Assembly (NCBI GenBank): GCA_905233825.1 | Contig: CAJOFE010000034.1 | Coordinates: 20,659-84,658 of the forward strand | Length of the DNA: 64,000 nt | From: an uncultured Prevotella sp. | GTDB taxonomy: Bacteria; Bacteroidota; Bacteroidia; Bacteroidales; Bacteroidaceae | Direction of reading: 5' to 3' | Part shown: in pieces, positions 26,337 through 34,001 of the stretch | Numbering within the stretch: the first letter of the stretch is position 1 | How the letters are laid out: each line of letters starts with the position of its first letter | Notes under the pieces: model-generated | Database searches by the model: none | Told to the model about the DNA's origin: nothing | What the model saw: the letters and a program-made list of their open reading frames with translations, nothing else | Made by a program: the position numbers and the translations under genes

Positions 26337-27190
26337 TAATAATAAGAATAGTCAATGCCTTTCATAAAGAGTTCGCGGTCATCAATCTTATCTGTCAGGG
26401 CTTGTTGTAGCAAGGCACGGATTTTGGTACTGTCCACATGGCTCTCTATCATAGCATCCAAATATTCGCGCTTGTCTATCCTGCTCCAATCCACGCACAT
26501 TCTAAGTCGTTTCTTAAAGATGAGGTCAAGCCAGATGCGTGTAGAGCGGCCGTTACCTTCCATGAAGGGATGTGCCACGTTCATCTCCACGTATTTGTCA
26601 ACAATTTCGTCGAACGTCGTTTCGGGCATCTGTTCGATGGTCCTCAGGTTCTGGTGTAGATACTCCACCAGGCAGAACAGCGTATTGCCTTTGGAGATAG
26701 TCTTTGTACGTATCTTTCCTGCAAAATCATAAAGCCCGCCGAACAGGTAGGCATGTATCTGTTGCAGCGATTTCACCTTGCCCACATCCTTGTCGGCCAC
26801 GAGCTTGCTTTCCCACAAGGTGTAGGCTTTCTTGCGACTCTGTCCATCAATCGTATTTTCACTGTAGGTAAACCAGTCAAGGAAATCAGTAGATTTTTTG
26901 CTGGGAATGACTTTCACCAGTTCGATGATATCATCTTGCGAAAAGCAGTCTGTAGCATATCTCTTGCCATCCGATGATATAAGTTTCAGTTGACTACAAC
27001 GCGTAGTCAACTCAGCATTAGACTTCTTCAATCTGGTCTTCAACACACTCCAATACTTTCGCGGATTAGGGCTTTCAGTAATTGCCCCTATAATATCTAC
27101 CACAGAGAACCACCATCTGGAATTCTCTTCGTCCCAAATGGCTCTAACCTCATGGTCTTTATAGAAGCGGAAAGATATTTTATTTCCCAT
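26321..27190 (-). CDS. BRO-N/Fic fusion protein, putative AMP transferase
   Basis: 289 residues. The first 115 or so resemble the BRO-N domain of phage antirepressors (VRAIWDEENSRWWFSVVDII, KYWSVLKTRLKK, GKRYATDCFSQDDIIELV). The rest is a Fic domain: FAGKIRTKTISKGNTLFC and the active-site motif HPFMEGNGRSTR with catalytic His207. Fic enzymes usually transfer AMP to target proteins. The C-terminus reads SYYYEQED: the class III auto-inhibitory motif (S/T)xxxE(G/N) appears as SYYYEQ with the key glutamate (E286) kept and the last residue changed. The last codons lie in a short direct repeat. The codon use is more AT-rich than the neighbours and the gene sits among repeats, which suggests acquisition. 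It might be a toxin half without a separate antitoxin gene, or a self-regulated enzyme; neither is shown. Confidence 0.85.
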   Translation of the reverse strand: MGNKISFRFYKDHEVRAIWDEENSRWWFSVVDIIGAITESPNPRKYWSVLKTRLKKSNAELTTRCSQLKLISSDGKRYATDCFSQDDIIELVKVIPSKKSTDFLDWFTYSENTIDGQSRKKAYTLWESKLVADKDVGKVKSLQQIHAYLFGGLYDFAGKIRTKTISKGNTLFCLVEYLHQNLRTIEQMPETTFDEIVDKYVEMNVAHPFMEGNGRSTRIWLDLIFKKRLRMCVDWSRIDKREYLDAMIESHVDSTKIRALLQQALTDKIDDRELFMKGIDYSYYYEQED

Positions 27191-27220
27191 AGGAGTTGTT
27201 GCGTTGTTAGTTTCTGCCTA

Positions 27221-27228
27221 CAAAGGTA
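27221..27228 (-). promoter_or_regulatory. promoter (-33 TTTG, -7 TACCTTTG) for the Fic gene
   Basis: TACCTTTG with a TTTG box 20 bases further upstream, the full Bacteroidales consensus, 30 bases before the Fic ATG. Confidence 0.8.
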
Positions 27229-27315
27229 GCTAAAAAACAGAAAAACAGCAAATCTTTTTCGGAGTTTTTTCCTGCCGAGCCTTATTTCAGCTCCACGATG
27301 TCACTCGGGAAAGAC

Positions 27316-27415
27316 GGCACCTCGCGCGTTCCACCATTGGGGAATTGGTAGGTTCTGGACGAGAGCGCAAAATTGCGCCCTTGTACTTTCTCCCATGCAC
27401 CATACATGTCAAAGT
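27316..27415 (+). repeat. 150 bp repeat, fourth copy
   Basis: GGCACCTCGCGCGTTCCACC, then TTGGTAGGTTCTGGACGAGA as in copy 1, and the palindrome GCGCAAAATTGCGC (27365-27378) at the same offset as in copy 1. It lies on the far side of the Fic gene. Confidence 0.85.
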
Positions 27416-27571
27416 GGTCATGAAGGTCATTGGTCAAGAGTGTCATTAAGGACTTCCGAAGAAGGTATTATATACCATAATATATATATTTATATATAAA
27501 TATATATATTATGAATAATCTCTGAGTTCCCAAAACGCTTAATGACACTCATGACCATGACACTCGTGACC
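27416..27571. repeat. inverted TGAC array around a 36 bp perfect AT palindrome
   Basis: Left arm 27416-27449 (GGTCATGAAGGTCATTGGTC then AAGAGTGTCATTAA) and right arm 27539-27571 (TTAATGACACTCATGACC then ATGACACTCGTGACC) are imperfect inverted repeats. Between them, 27477-27512 is a perfect 36 bp palindrome made only of A and T, a strong cruciform candidate. It lies about 290 bases upstream of the HU gene. Rest of the gap 27572-27861: no gene seen. Confidence 0.85.
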
Positions 27572-27632
27572 GCATGCCGAAAAAAACAAAAAATTTCTTG
27601 GAAAAAATTCGTGAACCGCAACGGAAATGTTG

Positions 27633-27640
27633 TACCTTCG
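27633..27640 (+). promoter_or_regulatory. promoter-like TACCTTCG upstream of HU gene
   Basis: One mismatch to TAnnTTTG; lies 220 bases before the HU ATG with two palindromic elements between them. An 11-codon ATG frame starts at about 27645. Confidence 0.35.
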
Positions 27641-27725
27641 CAACATGAAAACTAATGAAGCTTCGATGCCTGACAGATGACGCCTCCAGGGCCCGGAGAT
27701 GCCGTTTGTAAAGACCCCCTCTATC

Positions 27726-27826
27726 TCCCCCCTGTATGGGGAGGACTAGACTACTTACTACTAACTATTAACTACTAATTACTAAACTACCCCCAACTCC
27801 CATACTCCTCCCTCTTCTGGGGGAGG
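27726..27826. repeat. two GC-rich palindromic elements
   Basis: CTCCCCCCTGTATGGGGAG (27726-27744) and CCTCCCTCTTCTGGGGGAGG (about 27808-27826), separated by ACTACTAACTATTAACTACT-type micro-repeats, in the leader of the HU gene. Confidence 0.75.
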
Positions 27827-27861
27827 TCGGGAAGGGGCTCTAACTACTAAAACAAAAAACT

Positions 27862-28392
27862 ATGGCAGATTTGAATTTACAGATGCAGATTGACGCTCGC
27901 CGTAACAACAACGAGTCGAGCACGAAGTACGGGCGTATCTACCCCGTGCTGTACAAGAAGGGCACTTTGAGCACCGCCGGACTGGTGAAGCACATGGCGG
28001 AGCACGGGAGCCTGGTCACTGACGAGGTGCTGGCACTGGTGCTGGCACAGCTGAAGAAGTGTATTCCCGAACTGGTCTCTCAGGGCTATGGCGTGGTGCT
28101 CGACGGACTGGGCGAGTTCTACCCCAGCATCACCTGCGCCCAGAACGCCGGCAAGAGCGACGTGGAGACGTTCATCGCTACGGACTGCGAGGACATGATC
28201 AAGGGCGTGCACCTGCGCTTCCGTCCTATCGGCGACGACGTGCAGAAGCTGGCCTCCACCTATTTCAAGGCCGCCTGCTCGTTCAAGAAGGGCGACTACG
28301 TGAAGGTGAACATGGTCGAGGATCCTCAGACGGAGGACTGGGAGACCTACAAGGCCAATGGTGGAAGTGCGGTGCCTACCCGTCCGGAGTAA
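27862..28392 (+). CDS. HU-HIG type DNA-binding protein
   Basis: 176 residues, a member of the Bacteroidota HU-like family with an extended C-terminus (HU-HIG). The HU fold is residues 20-130: GRIYPVLYKKGTLSTAGLVKHMAE, ELVSQGYGVVLDGLGEFYPSI. Long helices then FRPIGDDVQKLAS and a charged end. In Bacteroidales such genes often sit next to VirE-type genes and an amidase; here neither is adjacent, and the VirE-type gene is 26 kb away. A truncated copy is at 3717. Probably a nucleoid-type or element-specific DNA-binding protein. Confidence 0.85.
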   Translation: MADLNLQMQIDARRNNNESSTKYGRIYPVLYKKGTLSTAGLVKHMAEHGSLVTDEVLALVLAQLKKCIPELVSQGYGVVLDGLGEFYPSITCAQNAGKSDVETFIATDCEDMIKGVHLRFRPIGDDVQKLASTYFKAACSFKKGDYVKVNMVEDPQTEDWETYKANGGSAVPTRPE

Positions 28393-28405
28393 AACCCACC
28401 CCCGA

Positions 28406-28425
28406 CCCCTCCCGTGCGGGAGGGG
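28406..28425. repeat. perfect GC-rich palindromic element
   Basis: CCCCTCCCG-TG-CGGGAGGGG just after the HU stop, the clearest intergenic member of the family. Confidence 0.85.
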
Positions 28426-28542
28426 AGGGGGAATGAAACGAGATGGTTTGATTTTTAGGCACGGATTTACACGGCCTTATTAAAATAAGGACACGGCCTT
28501 CTTAGGCGCCAACAGCTGTGTCTTTTGATAAAAAGCCGCGTT

Positions 28543-28575
28543 CGCTCGGCTTTGCCGCTTGGCTCGTCCAAGAAT
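28543..28575 (+). repeat. 33 bp interspersed repeat, intergenic copy
   Basis: One mismatch to 1926-1958. The surrounding gap 28393-28901 also carries a repeated ACACGGCCTT motif and no gene that I can support. Confidence 0.85.
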
Positions 28576-28626
28576 CCGCGCCTAAAAGAGGTGTTGCCTC
28601 CGGCATGTAGAAAGGAGGAAAAAAGG

Positions 28627-28660
28627 AAAAGGGAGCCTTCACAGGTTCCCTTTTTGTTTT
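28627..28660 (+). terminator. rho-independent terminator
   Basis: AAAGGGAGCC pairs with GGTTCCCTTT across a five-base loop, followed by TTGTTTT. It would end transcription from the HU gene. Confidence 0.7.
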
Positions 28661-28882
28661 CACTTGCAAAAATTTGAATTACAAATGAGTTGGAAAAGAC
28701 ATTTTGTCTCACGACAGTCAGTCTTTTGAATTAACCTTAATAATCTAATACCATGAAAAACACGCTGCAAATATACATATTTATTATTGAATGACAACGC
28801 ATTAGGTGAATAATACACCCAATTTTTAACAAAATTTAAGAAATTATGAGAACAAAATGGCTCGTTTCTCCTTTTTTTTGTG

Positions 28883-28890
28883 TAATTTTG
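28883..28890 (+). promoter_or_regulatory. promoter -7 box TAATTTTG for LuxR-type regulator
   Basis: Ends 11 bases before the chosen ATG at 28902, so the mRNA leader would be very short. Its position inside the longer possible frame from 28857 argues for the later start. Confidence 0.65.
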
Positions 28891-28901
28891 TCGGCTTGAA
28901 C

Positions 28902-29498
28902 ATGGAACAGCTCATCCCCAAAATAGCAATTATTGAACCTAACACGCTGGCTGCGTTAGGATTAAAGCAAATGCTGCAGACCTTCATGCCCATGATGGAG
29001 GTGGACGTGTATGGCTCGTTGGAGGAACTGAAAGCGGCAAATGTGGAGCAGTATGTTCACTTCTTCGCGGCTATGAACATGGTGCTGGAGGACAGGGCGT
29101 TTTTCCTGCCACTGCGAAGAAAGACGATGGTGCTGACCACATCGGCTGATGCCGACAAGCAGCTGAAGGAGTTCCACTGTCTCTGCGTGAACGTGCCGGA
29201 AGCCGAACTGGTGCGTTCGCTCATCATGCTGGAGCAGAGGGGGCACGAGGGGGGAAGGAACATGCCGCCGATGCCACGAGGACAGGAGCAGCCGCTGCTC
29301 AGCGACAGGGAAGCGGAGGTGATGGTGCTCATTGTGCAGGGCTACATCAACAAGGAGATAGCCGAAAGGCTGCACATCGCACTGGCAACGGTCATCACCC
29401 ATCGGAAGAACATCATGGAGAAACTGGGGGTGAAGAGCGTGAGTGCACTGACCATCTATGCCGTGATGCACGGGTATGTGGATATCAACAAGATCTGA
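28902..29498 (+). CDS. LuxR-type regulator with degenerate receiver
   Basis: 199 residues. The N-terminal 120 look like a receiver domain in outline (IAIIEPNTLAALGLKQML) but the usual acidic pair is E-P and the phospho-acceptor aspartate at the end of strand 3 is absent (YVHFFAAMNM), so it is probably not activated by phosphorylation. The C-terminal 65 residues are a LuxR/GerE helix-turn-helix (LSDREAEVMVLIVQGYINKE, HIALATVITHRKNIMEKLGV). It is 3 bases upstream of an outer-membrane receptor gene, so it may control it. A ligand-sensing role for the N-terminal domain is possible. Confidence 0.85.
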   Translation: MEQLIPKIAIIEPNTLAALGLKQMLQTFMPMMEVDVYGSLEELKAANVEQYVHFFAAMNMVLEDRAFFLPLRRKTMVLTTSADADKQLKEFHCLCVNVPEAELVRSLIMLEQRGHEGGRNMPPMPRGQEQPLLSDREAEVMVLIVQGYINKEIAERLHIALATVITHRKNIMEKLGVKSVSALTIYAVMHGYVDINKI

Positions 29499-29501
29499 AG
29501 C

Positions 29502-32336
29502 ATGAAGAAAACACTCATACTATTCTGCCTGCTGATGGGCATAGCAACGGCAACGGCACAGACAGACTCCGTCAAGACCAAACAGAAGAAGGAACGGCAG
29601 GTGGAACTGTCGGGCGAGGTCTATGACTCGTTCACCAAGGCAAAGGTGAAAGCGCTGATGACGCTGATGAGAAAGGACTCGACCGTGGTGGATACGATGA
29701 CCTGCTGGACATGGGGCACCTCGTCGTATTATGAGTTCAAGGTGCCGGCGAAGAACGACGACTTCATCATCCGAGCCTCTGCCGACGGCTATCAGGACAC
29801 CTGCATGAACTACCAGCTGCGACATATTGCACGCAACAACTTCTTCGAGCTGCCACGACTGCTGATGAAGAAGAAGCAGCGCTCGGACGACGACATCTAC
29901 AAGGAGGTGGGCATGGAGGGCGTGGTGGTCACAGGCACAAAAGTGAAGCTGGCCTATCGCGGCGACACGCTGGTGTATAACGCATCGGCCTTCAACCTGC
30001 CCGAAGGGTCGATGCTCGACGGACTGATACGCCAGATGCCGGGCGCCGAGCTGAAAGACAACGGCGACATCTACATCAACGGCAAGAAAGTGGACTACCT
30101 CACGCTGAACGGCAAGGACTTCTTCAAGGGACAGAACAAGGTGATGCTCGACAACCTGCCCTACTACACCGTGAAGGAACTGAAGGTCTTCGACAAGAGC
30201 ACGAAGCAGAGCGAGCTCATTGGCCACGACGTGGAGAAGAAGGACTACGTGATGGACGTGCAGCTGAAGCGCGAGTACAACAGGGGACTGATGGGCAACA
30301 TTGAGGGCGGCCTGGGTACCGACAACCGCTACCTGGCACGACTGTTCGGACTGTATTTCGACGACCACTCGCGGGCATCGGTCTTTGCCAATACCAACAA
30401 CGTGAACGAAGACCGCCGACCGGGCAGCGACGGAGAGTGGCGTCCCAGCTCCATGCCGCAGGGACTGATAGCCATGAAACAGACAGGCCTACACCTGGAG
30501 ACCGAGGATGCCGACAAGAACTGGGAAGACAACCTGGATGCCACCTTCACCTGGGACGATGCCGACGACTGGAGCCGCAGCAGCAGCGAGCGCTTTGCCA
30601 CTGGCGGCAACATCCTGAGCGGCAGCGAGTCGAGAAGCAGGCAGAAGAGCTTCAGGTTCAACGCCTATGACTACTTCCAGATCAAGAAGCCCATCACCAT
30701 ATCGGGATCCTTCAACGCCAGCTACAGCAACGGACACCGCAACAGCAGCAGTCAGGACAGCACATACCGCGACGCCATCATCAACCGAACGCTGAACGAC
30801 GGTTTCAACAGCTACCGCACCTTCAACATCAGCGGCAGCCTGGGCAGCTATCATAAGTTCGACTGGGGCGACTACATTTCCATCGACTTGCTGGGAGGCT
30901 ACAACCGTCAGAAGCCGAGCGAGAGCTGGGGCATGAACCGCACCTTCTACGCCCTGACCGACTCGACCGAGCTGCGCCACAACTACACCGACAACCACAG
31001 CGTGGGCTACACCTATCAGGCACGGCTGGGATATACGCTGCAGCTGCTCAACAACTGGTTCATCAGCGCCACGACCAGCTACACGCAGAACATGAACAAC
31101 AGCACCAACAGCCGCTACCGCCTGGACTGGCTGAAGGACGTGGCTGCCGACCTGCGACAGACGGAATGGCTGCCCAGCACCCGCGATGCGCTGCTGAGCA
31201 CGATGGACTACAGCAACAGCGACATTCAGCGACAGCTGGACCGTACGTACGAGGCCAACGCCGAGATATACCACTCGGGCGACAAGGAATTCTTTGCCGT
31301 CCGCCTGGCTGCCAAAAATCCGCACGAAAGACTGCACTACTACGACTATGTGCTCGACACCATAGCACGCCGCAGCTATGTGGACTTCCAGCCCAGCATC
31401 AATTGGTATCGCTGGGGCACGAAGAAGGGACTCAGCGAGCTGGGCTACCACATGAGCATGAGCCGCCCGTCGCTTGCTACCCTGATGCCCGTTGATGACA
31501 CCACGAACCCGCTCGTAACCCGCATCAACAACCCCGACCTGAAACCTACGCTGACTCACAGCGCGAACATCGGCTTCCAGTTCAACAACGACTCAACACG
31601 CCACTTTGCCCGTCTGTGGACCAACGCCTCGCTGACGCAACGCTCGATGGGCACACGCACCGTCTATAACACCACTACGGGTGCCTATACCTTCATGCAG
31701 GACAACATCGACGGCAACTGGAACTGGTCGCTGGGCAGCAGCTATGAGCAGCCCCTCGACAGCGCCAAGCGCCTCACCCTGCAGCAAAGGGCCGACGTGG
31801 ACTACAACCACAGCGTGGATTTCCCCGTGCAGTATGTGGCGGCAGCTCAGCCACAAACGGAACAGGAGAAGAGCACCGTGCACAACTGGAACCTGCACGA
31901 GCGACTGGCACTGGAATATCAGAAGGACAAGCTCACCTTCGGCATCAGCGGCGAGGTGTACTGGCGAGGCTCGAACAGCAAGCGTGAGAACTTCGAGCGC
32001 ATCTCGGCCTTCGAATACAGCTACGGCGGTCATGCCCGCTACACCATTCCCTGGCTGAAGCTTTACGTGGGTACCGACATACGCATGTTCAGCCGAAGGG
32101 GCTACCAAAGCGAGATGATGAACACCGACGACCTGGTGTGGAACGCAGAGCTCTCTCGCACCTTCTTCAAGGAGAAGCTCACCCTGAAAATCACCGCCTT
32201 CGACCTGCTGCACCAGCTATCTAACAAGCAGTACAGCGTGAACGCCCAGGGCCGCACGGAGACCTGGAACAACTGCATACCACGCTTCGTGATGCTGAGC
32301 GTGGCATACAAATTCTCGAACACACCTACGAAATAA
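29502..32336 (+). CDS. TonB-receptor-like outer membrane beta-barrel protein
   Basis: 944 residues with a signal peptide (MKKTLILFCLLMGIATATAQ), a carboxypeptidase-regulatory-like domain (ELSGEVYDSFTKAKVKA), a plug-like region (GDTLVYNASAFNLPEGSML, MPGAELKDNGDIYINGKKVD) and a long beta-barrel ending VMLSVAYKF. This is the outer-membrane beta-barrel family (OMP_b-brl_3) related to TonB-dependent receptors but without a SusD partner. It is cotranscribed with the LuxR-type gene. The substrate is unknown; iron or a peptide is plausible for this architecture. Confidence 0.88.
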   Translation: MKKTLILFCLLMGIATATAQTDSVKTKQKKERQVELSGEVYDSFTKAKVKALMTLMRKDSTVVDTMTCWTWGTSSYYEFKVPAKNDDFIIRASADGYQDTCMNYQLRHIARNNFFELPRLLMKKKQRSDDDIYKEVGMEGVVVTGTKVKLAYRGDTLVYNASAFNLPEGSMLDGLIRQMPGAELKDNGDIYINGKKVDYLTLNGKDFFKGQNKVMLDNLPYYTVKELKVFDKSTKQSELIGHDVEKKDYVMDVQLKREYNRGLMGNIEGGLGTDNRYLARLFGLYFDDHSRASVFANTNNVNEDRRPGSDGEWRPSSMPQGLIAMKQTGLHLETEDADKNWEDNLDATFTWDDADDWSRSSSERFATGGNILSGSESRSRQKSFRFNAYDYFQIKKPITISGSFNASYSNGHRNSSSQDSTYRDAIINRTLNDGFNSYRTFNISGSLGSYHKFDWGDYISIDLLGGYNRQKPSESWGMNRTFYALTDSTELRHNYTDNHSVGYTYQARLGYTLQLLNNWFISATTSYTQNMNNSTNSRYRLDWLKDVAADLRQTEWLPSTRDALLSTMDYSNSDIQRQLDRTYEANAEIYHSGDKEFFAVRLAAKNPHERLHYYDYVLDTIARRSYVDFQPSINWYRWGTKKGLSELGYHMSMSRPSLATLMPVDDTTNPLVTRINNPDLKPTLTHSANIGFQFNNDSTRHFARLWTNASLTQRSMGTRTVYNTTTGAYTFMQDNIDGNWNWSLGSSYEQPLDSAKRLTLQQRADVDYNHSVDFPVQYVAAAQPQTEQEKSTVHNWNLHERLALEYQKDKLTFGISGEVYWRGSNSKRENFERISAFEYSYGGHARYTIPWLKLYVGTDIRMFSRRGYQSEMMNTDDLVWNAELSRTFFKEKLTLKITAFDLLHQLSNKQYSVNAQGRTETWNNCIPRFVMLSVAYKFSNTPTK

Positions 32337-32339
32337 GCC

Positions 32340-34001
32340 TTATTCTGCCACGTAGCGGCTACCCGTCTGCTTGATGAGCTCACGGGCAAAGCGCTGTGAA
32401 TAGCCAGGACGCTTCACCGTAGCACCAAGACCGTCAGGGGTGCGCTGGAATCGTCCGTTCTCGTCCTCGGGCTTCACGGTCATGTCATTATACTTCACGA
32501 TGAGATAGGTGGCGAGCTGCTTCCAGCGAGCCAGCATCTGATCGGCCTTCTCGGCGGTATAGGCGGTGAGGAATTTCACTCGGGCAGCCTCGTCAAGCGT
32601 CAGCGCCTTGTCCTCTACCTCTTTCTGCAGACGGAAATAGCTCTGGTCGAGGGAGTCGCGGACGGCCTCCAGGCTGGGGAACATCATCGAGTAGCGAGGA
32701 TAGACCATGTTCGACACCCAGTTCTGCACCCAGAAGGCATTGTCGAAAGAGAAGGTGAGGTCGTCGGCACCGGGCGTGCTGTAGGGCTTGGGCGACTCGG
32801 TGGCACAGCAATAGACGGGAGTGAAAGGCACCATGTTGCCGTCGTCGTTGGCAAACCAGAAGCAGCCTCCCACCTCACGAGGCAGCCACGAGCGCATCTG
32901 ACTGACATAGACGAAGCCTGCCTGCTGGGTAGAGACGGGACGCTCGTTGAAATATTTCTTCCCATCGACCTGGAAGTAGAGGGGCGTGGGGCGATAGGGC
33001 ATCTCCCAGATGCCACCGCCGATGTCGCCGTCCTGCTGACTGTCGCCATTGATGGCAAACGGAGTTCCCTCGAAATGGTCGCGCATGGCAGCCTCCACAT
33101 CGGCCACGTCGAGCAGGCGGTTGGGCTTCACCCAGAGGGGCAGCACCTCGGCATTCGCATCGCGGCCCTCAGCCCAGGGGATATACTGGTCCATACCGTC
33201 GGCATAGCGGTTGAAGAAACTCCACACACGGGCATCGCAGATGCGGCGGCCAGAGAAGTCGGGAGCAGCATAGGCGGCATTATAGCTGAAGTCCTCGTCC
33301 TTGCCTGCAAACCAGCCCATCTTGCGGGCATAGCTCACCACGTTCTTCGAGAAGCGCACGTCGCCCGACTTGTCCTTCATGTTGAACTTCGTGATGCGGC
33401 TCTGGTTGGCATGACCGCAGATCATGTCGTCGGGAATGCGCAGGGCCACCCACACAGCACGTCCTTTCTCCAGCTTGCGGTCGCTGGCAGTGCCCATCAT
33501 CTCCATGATCCAGGCCTCGTTGGGGTCGCAGATGGTGAAGGTCTCGCCCTCAGAGTTATAGCCGTACTGCTCAACCAGCGTGGTCATCACGTCGATGGCC
33601 TCACGGGCAGTCTTCGAGCGCTGCAGGGCGATATAGATGAGCGAGCCATAGTCGAGGATGCCCGTCGTATCTACCATCTCCTCGCGGCCTCCGAAGGTGG
33701 TCTCGCCAATGGTCACCTGCCACTCGTTGATGTTGCCGATGACGTTATAGGTCTCCTCGGCCTCCAGAATCTCACCATGATACTTGTTCGTATCCCAGTC
33801 GTAGATTTTCAGCATCTCGCCCTTCTGGTGCCTGGCAGCGGGACGGTGTACCAGTCCCTGGAACATGCCGTAGCTGTCGGCGGAATAGGAACAGATGACG
33901 GAGCCGTCTTTCGACGCCTTCTTGCCCACGATGAAGTTTGTACACGCCATGGCTCCCGCAGCAGCCATGATCATCACGAAAGAAATGAGTTGTCGTTTCA
34001 T
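32340..34001 (-). CDS. C69 family dipeptidase
   Basis: 553 residues. The signal peptide is followed directly by the nucleophilic cysteine (Cys20 in AMACTNFIVGKKASKDGS), which becomes the N-terminal catalytic residue after cleavage, as in N-terminal-nucleophile hydrolases of family C69. Further family segments: NEWQVTIGETTFGGR, DPNEAWIMEMMG, RIPDDMICGHANQSRI. Probably acts in the periplasm on dipeptides. Its ATG overlaps the stop of the sodium symporter gene by 4 bases, so hydrolysis and uptake may be coupled. The gene converges with the outer-membrane receptor gene, leaving a 3-base gap. Confidence 0.9.
   Translation of the reverse strand: MKRQLISFVMIMAAAGAMACTNFIVGKKASKDGSVICSYSADSYGMFQGLVHRPAARHQKGEMLKIYDWDTNKYHGEILEAEETYNVIGNINEWQVTIGETTFGGREEMVDTTGILDYGSLIYIALQRSKTAREAIDVMTTLVEQYGYNSEGETFTICDPNEAWIMEMMGTASDRKLEKGRAVWVALRIPDDMICGHANQSRITKFNMKDKSGDVRFSKNVVSYARKMGWFAGKDEDFSYNAAYAAPDFSGRRICDARVWSFFNRYADGMDQYIPWAEGRDANAEVLPLWVKPNRLLDVADVEAAMRDHFEGTPFAINGDSQQDGDIGGGIWEMPYRPTPLYFQVDGKKYFNERPVSTQQAGFVYVSQMRSWLPREVGGCFWFANDDGNMVPFTPVYCCATESPKPYSTPGADDLTFSFDNAFWVQNWVSNMVYPRYSMMFPSLEAVRDSLDQSYFRLQKEVEDKALTLDEAARVKFLTAYTAEKADQMLARWKQLATYLIVKYNDMTVKPEDENGRFQRTPDGLGATVKRPGYSQRFARELIKQTGSRYVAE

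Noticed and set aside
28753..28794. A 13-codon ATG frame (MKNTLQIYIF) after the HU terminator
   Set aside because: Short and AT-rich; it does not resemble the small peptides sometimes found next to HU-HIG genes, and no start signal is evident.
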